From: an uncultured bacterium
GTDB lineage: Bacteria > Planctomycetota > GCA-002687715
Direction: 5' to 3'
NCBI GenBank assembly: GCA_902826835.1
Contig: CADEGH010000025.1
Span: 1-64,000 of the forward strand
DNA: 64,000 bases
Numbering within the stretch: the first letter of the stretch is position 1; every line of letters starts with the position of its first letter. Position numbers and translations under genes: made by a program. The notes under the pieces are model-generated. The model had not been told where the DNA came from. It saw nothing but the letters and a program-made list of their open reading frames with translations, and did not search any database. Below are positions 37,042-45,357 of the stretch, one piece after another.

Positions 37042-38343
37042 ATGCACTCCACCCATCGACTTCTCTCGACCATCCTGGTTGTCGTGTCCTCTTTGTCGGC
37101 CCAATCCGAAAAACTCCCGCTCCGCGTGCTGTTCATCGGGGAGGCCGGGCACGAGGCCCGCACCGAGGACTTTGTCGCCTTCCTTGCGACGCGATTCGCG
37201 GTGGTCCAAGCCGTGACCCACGCCACGGTGCCGTCGGATGTCCAAACGTCGGCTGACGTCGTGCTCCTCGATTGGAACCAAGGCGAAAAGACGCAGTTGC
37301 CACCGCCTTCCTGTCCGCTGGGCCTCCGGGCACAATGGAAGACGCCGACGGTACTCCTCGGGAGTGCGGGGTTGTTCGTCGCCTGCATTTGGAAGGTGAA
37401 TGGCGGTTCCGGGTGAACCTGCTTGGCGCCCATCGCGTACGGGCTACGCGATCATCCGGTGTTCACGACTCCGTTTATTCTCGAACGAGCTCCGGTGCGT
37501 CGTCCGGTCCCGGAGGATTGGGCCAGCGAATTGAAGGAAACCGAGATCGACAGTTACCCACTCGTGGCGGACCCGTCCGGGCATCCGGCCGGCTGGACGA
37601 GTTACACGACAAGCATACTTGAGTCACCGGAGTGCGAGATCATCTGCGGCGGCGTGAATACCAAGACCGCCGCGGCCGCCGCGGTGTGGCGCCAAGGAAA
37701 TCTCCTCCACTTCGGCTTTCAGTGTGCACCCTCCGAAATGAACGAATTCGGACGCGGCCTGCTCGTCAATTCCATCGCCTACATCGCCCGGTTCCGTCAG
37801 GATCGACCTATTGGGATGACCGAATCGGTATTCGTGAAGGAGCGAGTCGCGCCTCCTTCGGCGCGCCTCCTGAGTCGAGGAGTCCCCTCCGAACTCCAAC
37901 TCGAGGTGTGGTTTGACGAGTCCTTCTCCGCGCCACGGAAAGCCGCTGCGGGTGGACTCGATGCGTGGCGGGCCTGGGTCGAGGCGGAAGCGCCCTTCTT
38001 GAGCCCCAATGCCGAGGGATACCTGGTGCACGATCCCGATCTATCCGCGCTCGGAGTGCCACTGCGAGACCCTCGGCTCTTCGACGCGTTGATTCAAGGC
38101 TTGACTTCGGGTGGCGAACCCGCGCAGCGTGCCTTCCGAATCTTGCATCGTTACTTCACGGCGGGGCCGCTCGATTCCCACTTCGAGCATGCGCTCGCCG
38201 CTTGGAAGCCGTGGCTCGTTCGCAATCGGCACTTCCTGTTCTTCTCCGAAACCGGCGGCTATCGCTGGTATGTCGACCACCTCGCACAATCCCGCGGGAC
38301 CGCTTCTGCTCATCTCCCTGGTCCGGCTCGGGCGGACCGTTAG
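37042..38343 (+). CDS. Candidate secreted ThuA-like selenoprotein (in-frame TGA at 37414)
   Basis: A 433-codon gene with a signal peptide (LLSTILVVVSSLSAQ). The N-terminal domain is ThuA/GATase-like: LRVLFIGEAGHEARTEDF, then ADVVLLDWNQGE, then TPTVLLGSAGLFVACIWKV. Codon 125 is TGA (37414-37416) and the frame continues directly with UTCLAPIAYGLRDHPVF and the rest of the same domain (GGVNTKTAAAAAVWRQGNLLHFGFQ). The TGA therefore splits one fold, and recoding gives a Sec-x-Cys pair (Sec125, Cys127). A perfect hairpin at 37432-37452 fits a bacterial SECIS. A separate start at the TTG 37423 is unlikely, since it lacks a ribosome site and half the domain. The alternative is a pseudogene or sequencing error. 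Confidence 0.78.
37432..37452 (+). promoter_or_regulatory. Candidate bacterial SECIS hairpin of the ThuA-like gene
   Basis: ATCGCGTA pairs perfectly with TACGCGAT around the loop CGGGC. The loop starts 23 nt after the TGA at 37414-37416, the same distance and the same loop as at 9031-9047. The hairpin lies inside the coding frame, as bacterial SECIS elements do. Confidence 0.75.
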
Positions 38344-38357
38344 CGAGCCCGCGGCAA

Positions 38358-39344
38358 TCAACGTCCGTCGGTTCGCGAGGCATGGACGGCCGGGTATGCG
38401 ATCCAGTCTGCGCGGCTGCCGGCATCGGCAACTTGGCCGATGTAGATGCCGTATTGGCGACGGACGATGACGCATCCGGTCAAATCGCAGTAGGCCGAGA
38501 GCGCGGCCTGGAAGGTCGTTCCGGCCACCAAACCGAGATCGATCTTCTCGGTCCGGAATTTTACTAATGGCCGAGGAGTTCCGTGGCTGAGGCGGTTCAG
38601 CGCTTGAAGCTCTGCCGACAGAATCGTGTTCACTCCACGCGCTTTGAATTCCGCGACGATGTCGTCCAAGGACATGGCCTGCGCGAGGTCCGTTGGTTCC
38701 GCGAGAAGTTCCACAATTGCAGGAGGCAGCGGAGCTGGGGGCGCGGCGGAGGCTTCTTTCTTCGCTTCGAATGCTCGAGCGCTGAACTCCTGCGACAACC
38801 GGTCCGTCAACCGGGGAGCGCCTTCTCCGACCAAGAGCTGGGCCATCGACTCGAGCTTCACCATCGTCAGCTCGCACTCGATCATGGCGACGCGGGCGTT
38901 GGCGACCTCCGTGCTGGAAGCGCTCCCCGCTTCGGCGAGCTTCTCGATGCGGACATAGTGGTCCTTGGCGGCAGCCAGCTTGGCTTTTTGACTCCCGATT
39001 TGAGCGTGCAACTCCGTGATCTCTTGGACGACCTGGAGCCGCGCCAGCTCGAGCTCGGCTTCGGCCTGGCGGAGCTTGGCCTCGGCCAGGCGAATCTCCG
39101 GATTGCGATGCATGGCCTGCTCGATCATGCTCTCGAGCGAAGCCATCGACGGGTTTCTCGCCGCGGTTGAGCCCGATCCCGTGTTCGCCTCACCCGATTG
39201 AGGGGGCGGAGTGAGTCGATTGCCGGGTGCCGGGTCCGACTTGGGGTGCGCGGATCCTCCGGTGCGCGTCTCCTCCTGTGCAGGACAGACCATTGCCAAC
39301 CAGACTGAGATCATTGCAACGGGCACGCTGCGATTGGAAATCAT
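38358..39344 (-). CDS. Exported TolC-like coiled-coil protein in an ECF sigma operon
   Basis: A 328-residue protein. A signal peptide (VAMISVWLAMVCPAQ) is followed by a Pro/Gly-rich linker. A long charged coiled coil (about 75-180) with TolC/OEP-like phrasing comes next: MHRNPEIRLAEAKLRQAEAE and YVRIEKLAEAGSASSTEV. The C-terminal about 80 residues (VKFRTEKIDLGLVAGTTF to CVIVRRQYGIYIGQV) resemble a short secretin/TonB N-terminal-type fold. It lacks the barrel of true TolC. The ATG at 39344 overlaps the upstream membrane-protein stop (ATGA). Probably part of an ECF-controlled envelope module; function unknown. Confidence 0.65.
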   Translation of the reverse strand: MISNRSVPVAMISVWLAMVCPAQEETRTGGSAHPKSDPAPGNRLTPPPQSGEANTGSGSTAARNPSMASLESMIEQAMHRNPEIRLAEAKLRQAEAELELARLQVVQEITELHAQIGSQKAKLAAAKDHYVRIEKLAEAGSASSTEVANARVAMIECELTMVKLESMAQLLVGEGAPRLTDRLSQEFSARAFEAKKEASAAPPAPLPPAIVELLAEPTDLAQAMSLDDIVAEFKARGVNTILSAELQALNRLSHGTPRPLVKFRTEKIDLGLVAGTTFQAALSAYCDLTGCVIVRRQYGIYIGQVADAGSRADWIAYPAVHASRTDGR

Positions 39345-39895
39345 GGTCTCTTCTCCAAGTGTGAGTCTTTGAGTTTGGCCAACAACCAAGAGTCGTCGAC
39401 TTCGGCTCGCAGGGTGCGAGTCGAGGTCTTGATCTCCAGGTACTGCCGGTAGCACTCGAGGGCTCCGCCGAGGTCGGACTGCTCGTAGAGCAATCGATCT
39501 CCGCGTTGTTTCAGGATGCGGGCGGCCTCCTCGATGTCCCGGTCGAAGAGGGTGGCCGACTCCGAATCGCGCGATTCGATGTTCGATGCGGATGGACCGG
39601 GTCGATCCTGGTCCAGGCCCCGCCTCGGGACATCGCTCTCGCTCGCCGATTCGTTTCCGATGGCTCGGGATGCGGTGATCCTCCCTACTCCGAAACTCGC
39701 GGTGGCGATGAATGCGATTGCTGCGCCCACCGCCATTCTGCGTTTGATCCCGTGGCGACGGACCACGGCGAGGGTCCGAAGCAGCGTCACTCGATCCGCG
39801 CCCGCGGCGGCATCCGCGAAGTCGGTTTCGGCATTTGGCCGACTCACGAAGAGATTCGAGAGATCGTCGGGTTCGGAAGTCGGTCGGGGCGTCAA
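39341..39895 (-). CDS. Single-pass membrane protein, possible anti-sigma partner
   Basis: A 184-residue protein with a cytoplasmic N-terminus of about 50 residues and one helix (RMAVGAAIAFIATASFGVG). The outer domain ends with a TPR-like helix pair (AARILKQRGDRLLYEQSDLGGALECYRQYLEIK). It overlaps the sigma-factor gene upstream and the TolC-like gene downstream by ATGA junctions. The order sigma, membrane protein, exported protein suggests an anti-sigma role, but no zinc-binding anti-sigma motif is visible. Confidence 0.6.
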   Translation of the reverse strand: MTPRPTSEPDDLSNLFVSRPNAETDFADAAAGADRVTLLRTLAVVRRHGIKRRMAVGAAIAFIATASFGVGRITASRAIGNESASESDVPRRGLDQDRPGPSASNIESRDSESATLFDRDIEEAARILKQRGDRLLYEQSDLGGALECYRQYLEIKTSTRTLRAEVDDSWLLAKLKDSHLEKRP

Positions 39896-40497
39896 GGTGA
39901 ATCCTCATCCGGGTGGTAGAGCGCGCGGAAGGCGTCGCGAGCTCGCGTCAGCAGCGACTCGATGGCTTTGGCGGTGGATCCGCAGCGACTCGCGATCTCG
40001 TCGACGCGGAGCCCCAACTCGTACTTGGCTTGAAGCACGGTGCGGTAGCGCGGCGGCAGGGCCCGCAGGGTCTCCTGAACGAGATCCTGTTTTGACTCGG
40101 TTGTCGATCTCCGTGAGGACGACGCCGCGGATCCGTCACTCCGAATTTGTCCAGGCTCGCCTGGTTCGATCCACGCTTCGGGGCGATCCAACTTGGCATG
40201 GCGACGATGAGCCAAGGCGGTCTTAGCGGCGATTCCGAGCATCCAGCCCGTGAAGGTCCCGAGTTTCGGGTCGAAACCGCCGATCTTCCTGACTGCGACC
40301 ATCCACGTCTCCTGCACGAGGTCATCCAACTCGGAGCCCTGGGTCCGGCGTCCGAGCCACCTTCGAACCGGTGCTCGCGCCCGTTCGTAGAGAAGCTCCC
40401 AGGCCGCACCGTCCCCCCGCAGGACCGCCGCCCGGAGCGCCGGTTCGTCGTTCCCGTCAGAGTCCCCGGTTCGATCGGGCGCTCGGTCCATAGTCAT
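39892..40497 (-). CDS. ECF RNA polymerase sigma factor
   Basis: A 201-residue sigma factor. Region 2 runs SELDDLVQETWMVAVRKIGGFDP to FTGWMLGIAAKTALAHRRH. Region 4 runs LPPRYRTVLQAKYELGLRVDEIASRCGSTAKAIESLLTRARDAFR. The start may be 40497 or the ATG two codons later. It heads a three-gene overlapping operon with the membrane protein and the TolC-like protein. Confidence 0.9.
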   Translation of the reverse strand: MTMDRAPDRTGDSDGNDEPALRAAVLRGDGAAWELLYERARAPVRRWLGRRTQGSELDDLVQETWMVAVRKIGGFDPKLGTFTGWMLGIAAKTALAHRRHAKLDRPEAWIEPGEPGQIRSDGSAASSSRRSTTESKQDLVQETLRALPPRYRTVLQAKYELGLRVDEIASRCGSTAKAIESLLTRARDAFRALYHPDEDSP

Positions 40498-40728
40498 CTC
40501 TATCTTGTCCGGGATCGGCGCGATCCTTCGGTGGTCTCCCGCATTTTTTCCTCCGCGGGTGATTGGCCATCGGGCCCCGACCCGGATGGGGACAGCATGA
40601 TCTGCTGCCGGACGCTAAGCTGACGAAGCGAACAGATGGCCGCCGGGTCGTTTCCAGACTCCCGGCCTTGTACTGGTCGAGGCATCGGAGCCGCGCGCTG
40701 ACGCCGCCCGGTAACTCGGAGGATGAGC

Positions 40729-41010
40729 ATGACCGACCGACGTGTCGTCTACCAAGGGATCGAGATGGCCGAGGGTTGGCCGGAGCGGATCCAGGAGTCG
40801 CAGGAAATGCCGATGGTCAGCATCGGTGGAATCGAGCACGATCGCATCCGCTTCGGTAGCGAGGAGGGCGATTGGGGGGCCGACCAGGGGGCCTGCCACG
40901 ATTGTGCGGTGCTCAAGGGGCAATTCCATGTCATCGGCTGTGACGTCGAACGGTGCCCCGCCTGCTTGGGGCAAGCCATCAGTTGCGACTGCGACTATGA
41001 TGTCGACTGA
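40729..41010 (+). CDS. Small zinc-ribbon-like protein
   Basis: A 93-residue cytoplasmic protein of unknown function. Its C-terminal half carries closely spaced metal ligands: ACHDCAVLKGQFHVIGCD, then RCPACLGQ and SCDCDY, giving four Cys-Cys units plus histidines. I recall similar small CHDC...CDVERCPxC proteins in many bacteria without an assigned role. A GGAGG sits directly before the ATG at 40723, so initiation at the second ATG, 40729, has better spacing. It is divergent from the ECF sigma gene. Confidence 0.7.
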   Translation: MTDRRVVYQGIEMAEGWPERIQESQEMPMVSIGGIEHDRIRFGSEEGDWGADQGACHDCAVLKGQFHVIGCDVERCPACLGQAISCDCDYDVD

Positions 41011-41137
41011 TGGCTGATCACGGACTCGTCCAAGGCATCGATCGCGACCCCGCCCGCACATTCCGGGAATTCGGATGAGGTCTTCGTCACCCGGCACGTC
41101 GATGTCGTCAATCCTCTTTCACGAAAGCACGCCATCC

Positions 41138-41545
41138 ATGGCAGGTTATTCCGGTACTCCCCTCGCCAAAAAGCTCGGCATCAAACCCGGGTCCCGAGTC
41201 TGGGTCCGCGGCGCTCCCGCCGATTACGAGGCTCTTCTGGCCCCGCTTCCCGAGAGCGCCACCGTTTCTTCCCGGTTGGGTCCGCCGGTCGACATCATCC
41301 ACTTTTTCACGAAGTCCCGCTCCGATCTCGATTCCTTTCTGGAGCGCGCCCCCCAGCAAATCCACCCCGACGGCGCCCTCTGGATCTCCTGGCCCAAAAA
41401 GGCCTCCGGTGTCCCCACCGACGTGACCGAAGACACCATCCGCTCCCTCGTCCTCCCCAAAAACCTCGTCGACATCAAAGTCTGCGCCGTCGACGACACC
41501 TGGTCCGGCCTCAAACTTGTCATCCGAAAGTCCCACCGGCCATAG
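41138..41545 (+). CDS. DUF3052 family protein
   Basis: A 135-residue cytoplasmic protein of unknown function. It matches the DUF3052 pattern: AGYSGTPLAKKLGIKPGSRV near the start, VDIIHFFTKSRSDLDSFL in the middle, and GALWISWPKKASGVPTDVTE followed by VDIKVCAVDDTWSGLKLV. The ATG at 41138 starts the conserved region; the frame is open to 41075. It stands alone between the zinc-ribbon-like gene and a convergent secreted-protein gene. Confidence 0.85.
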   Translation: MAGYSGTPLAKKLGIKPGSRVWVRGAPADYEALLAPLPESATVSSRLGPPVDIIHFFTKSRSDLDSFLERAPQQIHPDGALWISWPKKASGVPTDVTEDTIRSLVLPKNLVDIKVCAVDDTWSGLKLVIRKSHRP

Positions 41546-41615
41546 TCGAGGCGCAACCGCGCCCGATCTCGTGGCGGATCCGGCCGTGGGGTCGGTTCGT
41601 CCCTGCCGTTTTGTT

Positions 41616-41631
41616 CCGCGACCGGTCGCGG
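41616..41631. terminator. Perfect palindrome between convergent genes
   Basis: CCGCGACCGGTCGCGG is fully self-complementary and sits between the stops of 41545 (+) and 41647 (-). A T-rich patch (CGTTTTGTT) lies on its left. It may serve as a shared terminator, although neither side has a proper T tract after the stem. Confidence 0.4.
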
Positions 41632-41646
41632 TGAAGCCTCGTGGAG

Positions 41647-43413
41647 TCAGAAGGCCGAGATGTTGTATCCGCCCGCAGCGACGGGATTGAAGATCATCAT
41701 GCTCGCGGCAGGCGCGGAAATGGGGGATGAATAGGAGTAGACCATGGCTGTTGGGCCGGCAAAGGTCTGGGATCCCTGCATAAATTGAACCGGACCAGGA
41801 TTGGTCGCACCGTTACCAGGGGAGATTCCGACCATGATAGTACCGGGAAAACTCTGAATACCCGCGAGGCCAAACAGCCCGATGGCACCCGAACCGGTGT
41901 CGAGCTGAATCTCGAATGTCGCGGTTGTGGGAACTACGAACGGCGACTGGTACGCGACTCCCGACCAATTGACGGAATAGACGCCGGGCAATGGCATGGT
42001 GATGCTGATCGGCCCGCTGACCGGGTGGGACGGATCCATGTCCATCCAGCAGCATACCATGGCCCGGTTCTGCGCTGTCGACTGTAACGGAGACCCTGCC
42101 GATATGTGATCATCGAATGCGACGATTCCATTGGAATTCACGTAGAGAGTGGAATAAATCGTGCCATAGAAAGCCATCCCGCTGTTTTGGCAATTGGGTG
42201 CATCGAATCGCAGCGGAACAGCGACTGACCAGTCATCGTAGGCGGGGCCCGGTATCATCGTGGAACCAGTGCCGGTAGTTCCGCGGAGTTGCAAGGCTGC
42301 AGAGAGCAAGAAGCCGGCCGGGCTGGTGGGATCGAGCCGGACCAGTTGTGCCTGCAAACTAGTCGAAGCACCATAGACAAATGGTATCGTCCAGGGCAAC
42401 GGAGCGAGTGAGAACTGAAGACCTCCGAGAAACGTCAACGCAGGGTTAGCGAGATCCAAATTCACAACCTGGCCCGACGAGGGAATCAATATTCCTCCCG
42501 CGTTCCGTGGCAGCAGGTTTGACGACCCCGTCATCCCCAAGTCCCACGCTACCGCATTCACGCCACCGAGATCGACCTGCCCCGACTCCCCCGAGCACCC
42601 GGTATGGACTTGTGGATAGAACGCCCCGCTGATCGATCCGACGAGTGCGCAATTAGCGCCTGGACTGTTGACTTCGTAGAGAGGGGAAAATGGCGCGGGA
42701 GTGTAGTCGACGCCGATTATCATGGGACGGTCATTGGGCGTCCACGTCGTGCGCGAAATCGCATTGCATCCGACGACGCCGCTGTCACCGTAGATGTTGC
42801 CCCCGAGCCTCAGTGTGGAGCCGGCCGGTGCCGAGTGCGCGTCGATGCTCACGAGCAAGGGCGTTGGATTGCCACACATCTCGATCTGAACCACCAAGTC
42901 TCGACCCAATGACGGGTCGTAGAGGAATGGGCTGGTGAGGCCAAGAGGAAAGAACGGTGCCGGTCCGCTGGGATTGGAGGGGACCGGCCCTCCGGTCCAA
43001 GGGGATGCCGGCCGAACGACTGCCTGATCCTCCGCTAGATTGTTGGCGAAGGTCATGTCCTGCCCGAGGGGAGGAAACTCCGCTTTATAGTCATTAGGGC
43101 TGGATGCCATCACGATTCGGATGCTGGGGAAGGAGAATGCCGATACGGACGCATTCCCACTGGCACGAACATAGAGCTGACTGATCAAGACGGGGGCCTG
43201 GATGCTGAATTCACCGGAATCGTAAACCCACTGCCATTTTTGATCGGGCGCGAAGCCGGCGAACGGAATGGTAGCACCCCCATTACCCTCGGTAGTGCCG
43301 AAGTTGCGCGGTAGTGTTTGGGTTTGGCCGGACGCCGCCGCAGCGGACGTCAAAAGTACCGGGATTAGTCGACGCGAAACCCACTGGAGACTAAATGGCA
43401 TCATCGGGTTCAT
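41647..43413 (-). CDS. Large secreted protein with NIDO-like region
   Basis: A 588-residue exported protein. A signal peptide (LIPVLLTSAAAASGQ) opens the chain. The N-terminal about 270 residues resemble a lectin-like beta domain. Residues about 320-400 carry the shared secreted module (LPWTIPFVYG, LQAQLVRLDPTSPAGFLLSAA). Then comes a nidogen-like segment (MAFYGTIYSTLYVNSNGIVAF, CCWMDMDPSHP, VNWSGVAYQ). The last part matches the organisation of the 15341-16987 protein, so the two are probably distant paralogues. Function unknown. Confidence 0.75.
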   Translation of the reverse strand: MNPMMPFSLQWVSRRLIPVLLTSAAAASGQTQTLPRNFGTTEGNGGATIPFAGFAPDQKWQWVYDSGEFSIQAPVLISQLYVRASGNASVSAFSFPSIRIVMASSPNDYKAEFPPLGQDMTFANNLAEDQAVVRPASPWTGGPVPSNPSGPAPFFPLGLTSPFLYDPSLGRDLVVQIEMCGNPTPLLVSIDAHSAPAGSTLRLGGNIYGDSGVVGCNAISRTTWTPNDRPMIIGVDYTPAPFSPLYEVNSPGANCALVGSISGAFYPQVHTGCSGESGQVDLGGVNAVAWDLGMTGSSNLLPRNAGGILIPSSGQVVNLDLANPALTFLGGLQFSLAPLPWTIPFVYGASTSLQAQLVRLDPTSPAGFLLSAALQLRGTTGTGSTMIPGPAYDDWSVAVPLRFDAPNCQNSGMAFYGTIYSTLYVNSNGIVAFDDHISAGSPLQSTAQNRAMVCCWMDMDPSHPVSGPISITMPLPGVYSVNWSGVAYQSPFVVPTTATFEIQLDTGSGAIGLFGLAGIQSFPGTIMVGISPGNGATNPGPVQFMQGSQTFAGPTAMVYSYSSPISAPAASMMIFNPVAAGGYNISAF

Positions 43414-43971
43414 GCCGGAATGGTAGCCGATTCCCGGCTTGGTCCCGCCACTTCCGGGAACAATTCGCCCAGGACTACCGCAACCACCTTCGGGTTTCGG
43501 TTGCCACTGAAGGGCAGGTCCCGTGGTGAAACCGCGATCTGTCAGGCTGATCTCCCTGCCTCGTCAGTCGTAGGAGATTCCGGCCGGATGCCAGGCGGTC
43601 GAGGCGGCCGGGTATGACCCTGCCAAGCGCGCTTATCAGACTTCGCGCGTCCCGCGGGGATCAAGCTCCCGGGCGACGCTGCGACCTGCCCAGTCGTCCT
43701 CCACGAACGTGAGCACTGCTCTTGATTGAGGCTATCCTCCGTTGATCGACGATCCGCCTCTGCCAAGATGTGGCCACGAGTCTGCGCAGGCGCCCGACGC
43801 GTCCCCATCGGGTTCCGCACTGCGTGTCCGCGCTCTCGGGCAACCATATGCAAGCACCACCGGACCAAATTTGCCCACGCACCCGCGACTTATCTGCACC
43901 AACTGCGCCAGGATTGTCCGTGCAGGAAAATGGCGGTCGGCTGATAGGGAGCCGTTCACCGATCGTGAGCG
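43414..43971. other. Intergenic region beside the cmr6 remnant, 558 bp
   Basis: I see no gene, no CRISPR repeat-spacer pattern and no inverted-repeat element. Base composition is a little more mixed than in the neighbouring genes. It may be decayed accessory DNA. Confidence 0.4.
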
Positions 43972-44526
43972 TCACTCTATGGGCAGGACCATCGCGCGGA
44001 GTGACGTCAGTTCGCGGGAGGGAATCGTCCGCCAAAGGGTGACGGCATCGAGGGCCCGCTTTACGGCTTGTTCAGCCGGGGCGCTCTTGACGGCGGCATT
44101 CTCGTCGAGGCGCTGAATCCGGGATAGCCAGTCGGGGATGTGGGCCTTGATCTTGTCCTTGCCCATTCGTGCGATTTCTTCGCGCAGACCTTTCACTTGG
44201 TCGTCGGGAGAAGGCGGAGCGGAAACCGGGGGTTGCAGCACCTGCCTCATCTCGCGCAGAACGGCGGAGTCGCTCTTGAGTCTTCCGTATCCGAGCGATG
44301 TCTTGGCGCCTACGCCAAAGGCCTGAAGGGCTTCTTTGAGAAGGTCTTTCGCGAGTCTGCGAAGATCGGGGGGGCCGCTCAGGGCAACCAGGAAACGCAC
44401 CCCCGGAGCGACGGTCAGGAATGCAATGGGATTGGGTGAGGTGTAGTCATTGGGGCCGTGCGACTTTCCCTCGGAATTGTAGGAATCGGTCTGGTGGACC
44501 CCTGGGTGCCAACGATCGTGAGACAA
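43972..44526 (-). pseudogene. cmr6: Truncated Cmr6 (type III-B CRISPR RAMP) C-terminal part
   Basis: The 184 readable residues match the C-terminal half of Cmr6: YTSPNPIAFLTVAPGVRFLV, then LAKDLLKEALQAFGVGAKTS and the glycine-rich GAKTSLGYGRL loop of RAMP proteins. The rest is a charged extension with a second helical block. The N-terminal RAMP ferredoxin fold expected upstream (beyond 44526 on the minus strand) is missing in every frame. No other cmr or cas gene and no array is nearby. Directly upstream lies a truncated IS3 OrfA. I read this as a remnant of a type III system. An intact gene with a late start is less likely. Confidence 0.65.
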
Positions 44527-44574
44527 TCCCCCGCTCAGAGTTTAGTGTAGTGGGCGAAGAGGTTGCCACGTTCC

Positions 44575-44844
44575 ATGCCACCGAAAGATCCAGAGATGAG
44601 ACCGACCCCCGGTGGCCCTGCGAGCCCAAACAGCTCCACGCCGGCCGGGCCGGACACCGAGGTCGATGCCCGTCCCACCCGACGCCGATTCACCGCCGAG
44701 TACAAGCTCGCGATCGTCCGTGAGGCCGATGCGGCCCGCGACTCCGGGGGCGTAGGAGCCATTCTGCGCCGCGAAGGGCTCTACGCCTCACACCTGATCA
44801 ATTGGCGCCGCCAGCGCGCCTCTGGCGAGCTCTCCGCTGACTAA
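44575..44844 (+). pseudogene. IS3-family transposase OrfA fragment
   Basis: An 89-residue open frame with the HTH_Tnp_1 helix-turn-helix of IS3 OrfA: RRRFTAEYKLAIVREAD, then GAILRREGLYASHLINWRRQR. After ASGELSAD it stops, without the coiled coil that normally continues, and no OrfB is present. It is a transposase remnant lying back-to-back with the cmr6 fragment. Confidence 0.7.
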
Positions 44845-44991
44845 GAGCGCGGATCGGGAATTCTTAGGGCCGGCCGGGCCTTCGACCATGGTCTCCTCCG
44901 GGGGGGCACTGCGAGGGCGGCTTCCAGCCTAGGCCTTCAGTGCCGGCTGTCAATGCGCCAGGCCGGCATCAGGTCGCAGCGGAAGAGGCGC

Positions 44992-45312
44992 TCAGTGGGG
45001 CAGCACGCCGTTTTCGGCTTCCCATTCGGAGGTGGGGGTCATGTCGATGGCGTCCCAGGGGCAGCCGTCGAGCCAGATGCCTTCGGGGCCCTTGGTGATG
45101 CACTTCTTGCAGCCGATGCACTTGAGCGGGTCGACCCAGATGTAGCCGAAGGGTTGGTGCTCCTCGTCCATGATGAGATTCATGCAGTCTTGGACGGGGC
45201 AGAGGGGCACACAGGTCGGAGAGCCGGCGCAACCGGTGCACTGGTCGGTGATGACCGCCATTTCCTTCGGCTTGCGCTTGCGCTGAGTCGTGATCAGGGT
45301 CTCTTCGGCCAT
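44992..45312 (-). CDS. Ferredoxin with two [4Fe-4S]-type cysteine sets
   Basis: A 106-residue electron carrier. The first set reads DQCTGCAGSPTCVPLCPVQDC and the second KCIGCKKCITKGP...DGCPWDAID. The spacing between the third and fourth cysteines of the second set is wider than the classic CxxCxxCxxxCP. The N-terminus has a basic KRKPKEMAV stretch. It lies 45 bp from the downstream membrane/thioredoxin-like gene on the same strand; no partner enzyme is adjacent. Confidence 0.85.
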   Translation of the reverse strand: MAEETLITTQRKRKPKEMAVITDQCTGCAGSPTCVPLCPVQDCMNLIMDEEHQPFGYIWVDPLKCIGCKKCITKGPEGIWLDGCPWDAIDMTPTSEWEAENGVLPH

Positions 45313-45357
45313 GGGTCAAAAGCTCCGGTAGCGAAGGGAGGTTAGCGGAGGGCGACC

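Noticed and set aside
37423..38343. Separate gene starting at the TTG 37423
   Set aside because: No ribosome site precedes it, it would begin in the middle of a ThuA-like domain, and it is in the same frame as the upstream part.
43414..43971. CRISPR array expected beside the Cmr6 fragment
   Set aside because: No direct repeats of 25-40 bp at regular spacing are visible.
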